Of a stretch of DNA of 8,735 nucleotides, positions 1 to 6,180 are shown one piece after another. The DNA comes from PeH17 sp964414925 (lineage in GTDB: Bacteria > Bacillota > Clostridia > Christensenellales > CAG-138): contig CAYPXV010000070.1 in NCBI GenBank assembly GCA_964414925.1, positions 1-8,735 on the forward strand, written 5' to 3'. The notes under the pieces were generated by a model. That model saw only the letters and a program-made list of their open reading frames with translations, was not told the origin of the DNA and searched no databases. The translations under genes were made by a program, and so were the position numbers. Within the stretch, counting starts at the first letter, position 1, and each line of letters opens with the position of its first letter.

Positions 1-1518
1 ATGACTGCGGAAGGTGATGTAACGGTAACGGTGACGGTTAAGAACATGAATTCAGCAAGTGGTACTGCGTCAATCGACTCAAGTGACCCCTCTGAGACGA
101 CCGCACCTGCGCCCTCGCCTACGCCAATGCCGACGATAGGCACTTATCTGAATGTAAATATCAGCAACAGCTACGGGGCTAAATTCATTCCTCAAAATAT
201 TGAACCCGGAGCTACCGCAACGTTTACCGCAACCATGCATGTTACCGCAACGATGATAGGCACTCCGCTGACGCTCACCGTAGAATGGCAGGAATACAAC
301 GGTTCATATTATCCGTCATATTCGCAGCAAGTTCAGCTTACCATCGGCAGAGCAAATACTGTTTACCTTTCACTTACAAGAACCATGAGTAAGACTTCCG
401 CCGCCAACGGCGAAAAGGTAACTATCAGCTATGTGTTGGTCAATACGGGAACCGTTACGCTCACCGATATACGTTTGTATGATGAGAAGATTGCGGGCAC
501 TTCGGCTTTAGCATCGAACATCACACTTAAATCAGGTGAAAGTTATCAATGCAATTACACCTATACAATGGGAAGTGAATCGGTTGTCTCAAAGCCTGTT
601 GCATATTTCAGGTATTCGGGAAACAATACCGAGTATTCCGTTACAGCGTCCAAGCAGACATTGGGATTGATGAATGCACAACTTTCCAAAGAGGTTATAG
701 TCGGCACTTCCACTGCGGACGGCGTTGACATTACGCTCTATCTTACCAACAACGGAAACTGCACACTGAGTAATCTTGTTGTCACAGATGACCTCGGAAA
801 AGTAGTTGCTTCGAAATTCTCCCTTGATATAGGCGAAACTAAAATAATCGAATACTACGCAGAAAATCCCGAGTACGTCAGATATGTTGTATTTACGATT
901 TCCGGAAAGAACGATAAGTCTTCATTTGTTGATAAGACTTCCAGTGTTGCGGTAAGACCGTACATTAATCCCGATGAATTAGGTATTGATTTTTCCGTGG
1001 AGATAATGGATGTTAAAGAAAATAACACCATTGTGTTGCAATTTTCACTGATGAATACCGGTTCTATAGACTATCACAATGTATCGATTACGGAAAAGAA
1101 TCTGAATCTTCAAGTTTGCACACCGTATGAGATTCTGCGTCCGTCAACACAGCCCAAACTCATTCCGTTTGAAATAACTTTAGAAGAAGAAACGGACTTG
1201 ATTTTCGAACTTACGGCAAGTGATACCTCGGGAAATGCGTATTCCTACCAAATCAATCTGCGGGCAGGCGGTGATACCTCCATTCTACCGTCCGGACAAA
1301 CCCCTCAACCTGCAAATCCGACGGTCGTAGAGGATCTTGAGCTTGGGCATAAGCTGGACAACCTGCTCACGAACATCGGTATTAAGCTTACCTCGGTGTA
1401 TAAGGTACTTGGCATTGTCGCCATTGTAGTTGCCGCCGCATTAATAGCGTTGGCGGTAGTTGAGATAGTAATGAGGGCGAAAGCAAAAAAAGCCACATCT
1501 GAAACTAAAGGAGAATAA
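1..1518 (+). CDS. Membrane-anchored surface protein with repeated Ig-like/CARDB-like domains (5' partial)
   Basis: The open frame fills the window from its first base and ends with TAA. The ATG at base 1 is probably internal, because the protein begins inside a beta-strand-like stretch with no signal peptide. Visible parts are: a beta-rich domain (residues 5-117) interrupted by a Pro/Thr/Ser linker (about 28-46); three further beta-sandwich-like units of about 100 residues (118-222, 224-320, 328-422), each with the 'NTG/NNG ... L.(D/N)(I/L).(L/V)' pattern of CARDB or DUF11-type domains; a Pro-rich spacer (428-441); one hydrophobic helix (about 467-490); and a basic tail. This is a C-anchored, extracytoplasmic topology, so the repeats should face outward. 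There is no LPXTG motif. The role could be adhesion, scaffolding or an exported accessory protein; the sequence shows no catalytic domain. The family call is by pattern only, and the precise function is unknown. Confidence 0.75.
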   Translation: MTAEGDVTVTVTVKNMNSASGTASIDSSDPSETTAPAPSPTPMPTIGTYLNVNISNSYGAKFIPQNIEPGATATFTATMHVTATMIGTPLTLTVEWQEYNGSYYPSYSQQVQLTIGRANTVYLSLTRTMSKTSAANGEKVTISYVLVNTGTVTLTDIRLYDEKIAGTSALASNITLKSGESYQCNYTYTMGSESVVSKPVAYFRYSGNNTEYSVTASKQTLGLMNAQLSKEVIVGTSTADGVDITLYLTNNGNCTLSNLVVTDDLGKVVASKFSLDIGETKIIEYYAENPEYVRYVVFTISGKNDKSSFVDKTSSVAVRPYINPDELGIDFSVEIMDVKENNTIVLQFSLMNTGSIDYHNVSITEKNLNLQVCTPYEILRPSTQPKLIPFEITLEEETDLIFELTASDTSGNAYSYQINLRAGGDTSILPSGQTPQPANPTVVEDLELGHKLDNLLTNIGIKLTSVYKVLGIVAIVVAAALIALAVVEIVMRAKAKKATSETKGE

Positions 1519-1523
1519 GTAAT

Positions 1524-1558
1524 ATCAATGCGGATTTCGATAAGTTATCCGCATTGAT
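1524..1558 (+). terminator. 12-bp hairpin between surface-protein gene and rmuC
   Basis: A perfect 12-bp inverted repeat (arms 1524-1535 and 1547-1558) encloses an 11-base loop and starts six bases after the upstream stop codon. The following bases (TATTTAAAAAAT) hold only a short, interrupted T run, so this would be a weak intrinsic terminator or a processing or attenuation hairpin, not a strong stop. It ends 12 bases before the rmuC start codon. Confidence 0.5.
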
Positions 1559-1570
1559 TATTTAAAAAAT

Positions 1571-2935
1571 ATGAAACCATTTGAATTTATCATTATCTTA
1601 GCGACAATAGTCGTTGTCGGTGCGATCGTAATCTACTTATTATTGAAGCTTAACCGACAAAAATCAAACTCCGAAGCTCTTACGGAAAGGGTTAATGAAT
1701 TGGAGGAACATATCAACAGCCGACTTGACTACATCGAAGAAGTCAACATACGAAACCTTTCGGAACTTAGAACCGGCTTAAACGAAACATTTGCTATACG
1801 CATTGATTCCATGCTCAAGCAACTATCGGAGCGTCACGGGGCACTTGAAAGCAACATTTCAATTCGTCTTGACGGACAGAAAAATACAATTGAACAAAGA
1901 CTTGATGATATTCGTAAAAGCTTTGATGCCTCGATTATTCAAAACGAAGCAAGATATCATTCATTTGAAAACAGTTGCTTGGAACAGCTTAAATTCATAA
2001 ACAATACTCTTGAAAACAGTATCAAGCAGATGAAAGAAAGCAATGATAAACACATGGATGAAATTCGTGCTACCGTTGATGAAAAGCTTCAAAGAACATT
2101 GAATGAACGTTTTTCCGAGAACTTCCAGCTTATCAGTCAAAGGCTTTCGGAAGTTCATAAAAGTCTCGGAGAAATGCAGAGCTTAGCTACGGGAGTCGGT
2201 GATTTAAAGAAGGTTCTTTCAAACGTGAAAACAGCCGGTAATCTCGGTGAACTACAGCTTGGAGCGATTCTTGCGGAAATACTTGCACCCGAGCAGTACG
2301 AGTGTAATTTTGATGCAAAGAAAAAAACCGGGAATGACCGTGTTGAATTTGCGATAAAAATGCCGGGAGATGTTAACGAGTCCGTCTATCTTCCCATTGA
2401 CAGTAAGTTCCCTGTGGTAACATACCAGAACTTGATTGAAGCATACGACAGCGGAGATTCCGCAATCATAGAGAGCGCAAGGAGAACCCTTGTTGACACA
2501 CTTAAAAACTGTGCGAAAACAATTCGTGACAAGTATGTAAATCCGCCCAGAACAACGGATTTTGCCATCATGTTTTTGCCTACCGAGGGTCTCTATGCCG
2601 AAGCGGTTCGTCTGGGTTTGATAGAGAAACTTCAACATGAATACAGAATTAACATAGCAGGTCCTTCAACCATGGCGGTTCTGTTGAACAGTCTACGTAT
2701 GGGTTTCCAGACCATTGCAATTCAAAAGCGAAGCAATGAGGTATGGAAGATACTGGCTGATATTAAAAAGGAATTTCAGAACTTCGGCGATGTTCTCGAA
2801 AAGACACAAAAGAATATCAATCTTGCAAATTCCGAACTTGATAAGCTCATCGGCGTCAGAACTCGTGCAATTTTAAGAACTCTTAAAGATGTTGAGTCCA
2901 TACCGGTCTTGACGGAAAGTTCGGATATTAACTGA
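1571..2935 (+). CDS. rmuC: RmuC family protein (DNA recombination protein RmuC homologue)
   Basis: This 454-residue protein has the complete RmuC layout. An N-terminal membrane helix (residues 5-26) is followed by a long coiled coil (about 30-205, heptad-like, rich in Glu, Leu, Lys and Asn). The conserved C-terminal domain then follows, with VKTAGNLGELQLGAIL-like (219-234), LPIDSKFP (274-281) and the FAIMFLPTEGLYAEAV region (331-346). The C-terminal domain is predicted in the family to have a nuclease-like fold. In E. coli, rmuC loss raises inversion between short inverted repeats, and related proteins have been linked to restraint of foreign DNA; its biochemical activity is not settled. The ATG at 1571 is the only plausible start, since an in-frame TAA lies at 1541-1543 and the membrane helix begins at once. 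No Shine-Dalgarno sequence is visible before it. It is convergent with the glycosyltransferase gene. Confidence 0.93.
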   Translation: MKPFEFIIILATIVVVGAIVIYLLLKLNRQKSNSEALTERVNELEEHINSRLDYIEEVNIRNLSELRTGLNETFAIRIDSMLKQLSERHGALESNISIRLDGQKNTIEQRLDDIRKSFDASIIQNEARYHSFENSCLEQLKFINNTLENSIKQMKESNDKHMDEIRATVDEKLQRTLNERFSENFQLISQRLSEVHKSLGEMQSLATGVGDLKKVLSNVKTAGNLGELQLGAILAEILAPEQYECNFDAKKKTGNDRVEFAIKMPGDVNESVYLPIDSKFPVVTYQNLIEAYDSGDSAIIESARRTLVDTLKNCAKTIRDKYVNPPRTTDFAIMFLPTEGLYAEAVRLGLIEKLQHEYRINIAGPSTMAVLLNSLRMGFQTIAIQKRSNEVWKILADIKKEFQNFGDVLEKTQKNINLANSELDKLIGVRTRAILRTLKDVESIPVLTESSDIN

Positions 2936-2941
2936 AAAAAA

Positions 2942-2977
2942 TTACGGCGACGTTATCAATCGATAATGCCGCCGTAA
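2942..2977 (-). terminator. Intrinsic terminator after the flippase-glycosyltransferase block, possibly bidirectional
   Basis: A 16-position stem (2942-2957 with 2962-2977) contains one A-C mismatch and one G-U pair and closes a four-base loop (AATC). Read on the minus strand, the stem is followed by seven uninterrupted Ts (complement of the A run at 2935-2941), a textbook intrinsic terminator 24 bases past the glycosyltransferase stop. On the plus strand it follows the rmuC stop directly but has only a short T run, so termination in that direction would be weaker. It sits exactly at the convergent gene junction. Confidence 0.88.
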
Positions 2978-3000
2978 ATTTAGAAAAGGTGAAAACATAG

Positions 3001-4707
3001 CTAAGATTTATAAAACGGATTAAGCTCTATGGCTTTAACTTTGTTTATATTCAAGTGGGGTTCACTATAAGAATAATCAAAATTGGAGTTATAGTATTTA
3101 TCTCCCGACAGCAATATGGGTCTATACACATCATAGCATCTTTTCAAATTATTCTCACTTGCAGATTCATAGTTCGGTAATTCACAGTACAACCTTATTT
3201 TCGCAAACGGAGTAAAGATGTTATCATACCCTCTTTCGCTCAATCTTATGCACAGTTCGGTATCCCACCCTACCTCATCAAACGTTTCATCAAACATACC
3301 TGCACCGATTAACCTTTCAGCTTTCACCGCCATAAATGCACCACTGACCGCAGATACATTTCTTTGAACCGAAGTAAAACCGGTTTTGAACATATCACTG
3401 TTATCGTCATATTGATGAAAATACAAACTCCCTACCCAGCCATTAAGTCCTATTACATCTCCTATCGAAATAATCCTATCGTCCGTATCGATTATTTTGC
3501 CGCCTACCGCACCGACATTATCCTGCTCTGCAAGCATTACCATTTCTTCAATAAAATTAGGAGTAAGTATTTCACTGTTTCCGTTTAAGAAAATAAGTAT
3601 ATCATTCAATGCGGTATTAATGCATCGATTCAAAATCGAGGGCATGTTCAAATTTTTATCAACGCTTACGGGGTAAGCCGTGCCTGTTTTCTTTAATGCA
3701 TCCAAATATTTTTTCAGCATTTCGTCTTGAATATTTTTATCGGCAATGAAGATTCTGTAATTTGAATACGTACTTCTCATCTGTATAGATTCTATACATC
3801 GTCCGAGGTTTTCAATGCTGTCGAAGTTCTCAATGATAATGCTGACCCCTTGTTCTTTTCTTGTAAAAGAAATAAGCCTTGTTGTTCCTTCAATTCTTTC
3901 CGCACCAATGTATAACTCTTTTTTTCTTTTTTTATTTAAGTACAAAAAGTTATTCAACTGTTCAAGCAGATCGCAATCAACTTTTATAGAATTATTTATA
4001 TCATGCGCACACAATACTTTTGCAATATGTATCGTCTTGAAAGAATAATGCATCGCTTTGATATTAAACAGAAAACACTGCTCATTGCCAAAACCGGTGT
4101 ATCCTCCGATTTTATTGAAAATACGTTTTGAAATCATAACGTTTCTTCCATACACATTGGAAGTCAATGCACTTATACTACCGTAATTCGGTTTTAGTAA
4201 CGGATATGCAGTGCCGTTATCAATAAATTCCTCGTCCGAAAAAACAACTTCCGCCTTATACGGCTCGGCAGTTGTACGAATAAATGTCTGCACCATATTC
4301 TGCTTTATAATATCGCCCGAAAGAAGAAGCAACAAAAATTCACCGTCAAGCTCACTGTTCACCTGCTTCATAAGTTCCGATTCATCTCCCGAAGAAATAA
4401 CGGTTTTATATTTCAATAAACTTATGTGATTCTTATAATCACCGACGCATAACGCAACACAAACATCGATATTATCATAGGTTTGGTCTTTTATCGACTC
4501 CAATGTTTTTATAAGCTTTTCTTCATAGGAATCAGTGACTACTACCGCTATTGAAACAAGAGGACGATAATCGTCATGCGGTTCACATTGAAGTTGAATT
4601 TCATCCTCTACGGAAACGTACTCGGCATAATCATCAAAATCAGGCGATTCAACTGTAATTTTAGGTCTGATAATTTCAAGTATACTTTCAATTCGGTTGT
4701 TTTTCAT
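3001..4707 (-). CDS. Tandem GT2-like glycosyltransferase with degenerate catalytic motifs
   Basis: This 568-residue soluble protein has two GT-A (family 2-like) domains, as in the large bacterial glycosyltransferases that build cell-surface polysaccharide. Domain 1 (about 49-240) shows LVSIAVVVTDSYEE, VVFSDEEFID (154-163) and the 'P..KP....' stretch after it. Domain 2 (about 286-515) shows GVSIIIENFDS, VGAVGGKIID (398-407), VQRNVSAVSGAFMAVK (447-462) and WDTELCIRL (481-489). Several metal- or acceptor-related positions look changed: the usual LDxDD of domain 1 is LLSGD (128-132); the usual NDD/NDTE of domain 2 is NGNSE (375-379); the 'QDYDL' region of domain 1 reads EQCFLF (209-214). There is no membrane segment or signal peptide, so it probably acts at the inner face of the membrane. 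The start is fixed by AAAGGA at 4715-4720, seven bases before the ATG. It lies 31 bases downstream of the flippase gene and is probably co-transcribed. The sugar donor and acceptor cannot be told. Confidence 0.87.
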   Translation of the reverse strand: MKNNRIESILEIIRPKITVESPDFDDYAEYVSVEDEIQLQCEPHDDYRPLVSIAVVVTDSYEEKLIKTLESIKDQTYDNIDVCVALCVGDYKNHISLLKYKTVISSGDESELMKQVNSELDGEFLLLLLSGDIIKQNMVQTFIRTTAEPYKAEVVFSDEEFIDNGTAYPLLKPNYGSISALTSNVYGRNVMISKRIFNKIGGYTGFGNEQCFLFNIKAMHYSFKTIHIAKVLCAHDINNSIKVDCDLLEQLNNFLYLNKKRKKELYIGAERIEGTTRLISFTRKEQGVSIIIENFDSIENLGRCIESIQMRSTYSNYRIFIADKNIQDEMLKKYLDALKKTGTAYPVSVDKNLNMPSILNRCINTALNDILIFLNGNSEILTPNFIEEMVMLAEQDNVGAVGGKIIDTDDRIISIGDVIGLNGWVGSLYFHQYDDNSDMFKTGFTSVQRNVSAVSGAFMAVKAERLIGAGMFDETFDEVGWDTELCIRLSERGYDNIFTPFAKIRLYCELPNYESASENNLKRCYDVYRPILLSGDKYYNSNFDYSYSEPHLNINKVKAIELNPFYKS

Positions 4708-4714
4708 ACATTTG

Positions 4715-4720
4715 TCCTTT
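4715..4720 (-). promoter_or_regulatory. Ribosome binding site of the glycosyltransferase gene
   Basis: AAAGGA on the minus strand lies seven bases before the ATG at 4707. It decides the start and contrasts with the flippase gene upstream, which has no such site. Confidence 0.7.
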
Positions 4721-4738
4721 CAGTATTCGAGGTTTAGT

Positions 4739-6094
4739 TTATGCATTTTCTAAAATAAAACCCGTAAAGTTTTGTGAGTGTCGGCATATTTTCTTTATTA
4801 CATGGAAGCACAGCAGAAGTTTTATCGACTCGCCTGCAATGGAAGCGAAAATGTATCCGTAAATATGTAAAAACGGATTTGCCGCCAATACATAAATTAG
4901 AATCATTTGCACCGCCTCACCAAAAGTCGTGAAAAGCAGAACCATTTTCTGCATCATCAAGGAATTAAGAATCATCATACAAGTTATTTGAAAAAATACC
5001 ATTATCATCTTTATGCAAAGCATAATGATTATTTTTGAATTGGGAGTAAAACCGTAAATAGAATCAATCATTTTATCAACATATAAACCGAGTGTTCCAT
5101 AAAAAATCGTCACTACGGTAAGGACGGAGCAAATAGAAATTCCGATAAATTTCTTCACCGAAGTAAAATCGTTAATTGCCGCTGCCGATGCTAATTTAGA
5201 TTGCCTTACCGTATTCATTGCACCTATAAAGCACATCGGCATAGCGATAATGGGTGAAATAATTCCGTTTAATGCACCGATTGCGGATATAGCACTTTCC
5301 CTTACATAACCTGCAACAATCAATCTTTGCGGCAGAATAAGGGTTGATATCGATTCAAACGCAGTACCGATTACAGCCGTCGCAGTTGCAGGTATAAGGA
5401 TTTCGAAAAACGTTTGTTTTATCTTGTTTTCGCAGTGCCATTGAATAGTATTTTCATTGCAAAAGTTTTTCTTGTACGAAAAAGAAAGGATACCTATGCT
5501 CACGCATTCACTTGCGATCATCCCGAGATAAATTCTTTCAAGTGCAACGTCATTCAAATTGTTTAACGAAAAATTCAAAAGAAGATAAACCAAAATAAAT
5601 CTTGTAATTTGTTCAAGAAGTTCTGACAGTGCCGTTATCGAGGTCTTTGCGTTACCTATATGGATTGATTTAAACAGGTTTTCAAATCCCGTTAAAAGGA
5701 TACAAATAAGGAGCCATAGGATTATTCTTGATGAAGTATTTACACCTATAATCCGAGCTGAAATTTGAGATTTAAGAATCAGAATCGGGGCTGCAACGAA
5801 AAGGAAAAGACAGATAAAAGCTTTTACGGCTATCTTTAACAGTGCATGAATTTGCTCCGAATTTGATTTAGCGATTCTTGAAGCAAGTGTTATCACGGTA
5901 ACATTCATTCCCGAAATGCATACCGAAACTACCATGGAATAAATTTGCATGGCAAGCGAATTAAGCCCCATAACTTCCGTGCCGACTGTCTTCGCCAACA
6001 TTGTTCGATACAAAAAGCCCAAGAGCTGCAAACTTAAATTTGAAAAAGCAAGTGTTATTATCTTTTTCGTATCTTTGTTGATTTCATGTTGCAT
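4739..6094 (-). CDS. SpoVB-like polysaccharide/lipid-linked glycan flippase (MOP superfamily)
   Basis: This 451-residue, very hydrophobic protein has about 12 predicted membrane helices and belongs by pattern to the MATE/MOP (MVF/Wzx/SpoVB) exporters. The N-terminus (KIITLAFSNLSLQLLGFLYR, then VGTEVMGLNSLAMQIYS) matches the first two helices of SpoVB-type proteins. The central part (LPQRLIVAGYVRESAISAIG, with PIIAMPMCFIGAMNTV at 281-296) matches the helix 7-8 region of the same group. Such proteins flip lipid-linked glycan or peptidoglycan precursors outward across the cytoplasmic membrane. SpoVB itself is longer (about 520 residues), and this gene is not in a sporulation context, so a cell-surface glycan role is more likely. 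An in-frame TAA six codons upstream with no intervening ATG, GTG or TTG fixes the ATG at 6094. No Shine-Dalgarno site is visible, and the start codon lies in a perfect inverted repeat. The partner glycosyltransferase follows 31 bases downstream. Confidence 0.87.
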   Translation of the reverse strand: MQHEINKDTKKIITLAFSNLSLQLLGFLYRTMLAKTVGTEVMGLNSLAMQIYSMVVSVCISGMNVTVITLASRIAKSNSEQIHALLKIAVKAFICLFLFVAAPILILKSQISARIIGVNTSSRIILWLLICILLTGFENLFKSIHIGNAKTSITALSELLEQITRFILVYLLLNFSLNNLNDVALERIYLGMIASECVSIGILSFSYKKNFCNENTIQWHCENKIKQTFFEILIPATATAVIGTAFESISTLILPQRLIVAGYVRESAISAIGALNGIISPIIAMPMCFIGAMNTVRQSKLASAAAINDFTSVKKFIGISICSVLTVVTIFYGTLGLYVDKMIDSIYGFTPNSKIIIMLCIKMIMVFFQITCMMILNSLMMQKMVLLFTTFGEAVQMILIYVLAANPFLHIYGYIFASIAGESIKLLLCFHVIKKICRHSQNFTGFILENA

Positions 6095-6108
6095 ATGTAA
6101 ACATATGC
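6091..6108. repeat. Perfect 8-2-8 inverted repeat overlapping the flippase start codon
   Basis: GCATATGT-AA-ACATATGC is a perfect palindrome with a two-base centre (arms 6091-6098 and 6101-6108). The flippase ATG (6094-6092) is inside the left arm. As RNA it could fold into a seven-bp stem with a four-base loop hiding the start codon; as DNA it could be a dimeric-repressor operator. Either role is inference; the symmetry is directly seen. Confidence 0.5.
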
Positions 6109-6131
6109 TTTAAAGAGAAGATAAATAATAA

Positions 6132-6170
6132 AGCTGTTACAAATGCTGTAATATTGCATTTGTAGCAGCT
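6132..6170 (-). terminator. Terminator-like hairpin at the end of the HAD-ROK-Ntn operon
   Basis: A 15-bp stem (6132-6146 with 6156-6170, one G-T pair) with a nine-base loop begins ten bases after the stop codon of the Ntn-hydrolase gene on the minus strand. It is followed by a T-rich but interrupted tail (TTATTATTTATCTTCTCTTT). This suits an intrinsic terminator of moderate strength, or an attenuator allowing some read-through into the flippase gene, whose start is only 37 bases past the stem. The 86-base gap between the two genes holds only this hairpin and the palindrome at the start codon. No convincing -35/-10 promoter pair was seen in it. Confidence 0.7.
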
Positions 6171-6180
6171 CTGTGATCTA

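Noticed and set aside
131..264. Short direct repeat (GATAGGCACT at two places) in the surface-protein gene
   Set aside because: Only about ten bases, in coding sequence of low-complexity Thr-rich protein; no sign of a mobile element or tandem array.
2252..2638. Minus-strand open frame of 128 codons opposite rmuC
   Set aside because: Shadow of the RmuC conserved domain; composition is Cys/Phe-rich without any recognisable motif.
2984..3000. AAAAGGTG, a ribosome-site-like string just after the terminator hairpin on the plus strand
   Set aside because: No start codon follows with an open frame; GTG-AAA-ACA-TAG ends after three codons, and the convergent gene begins at once.
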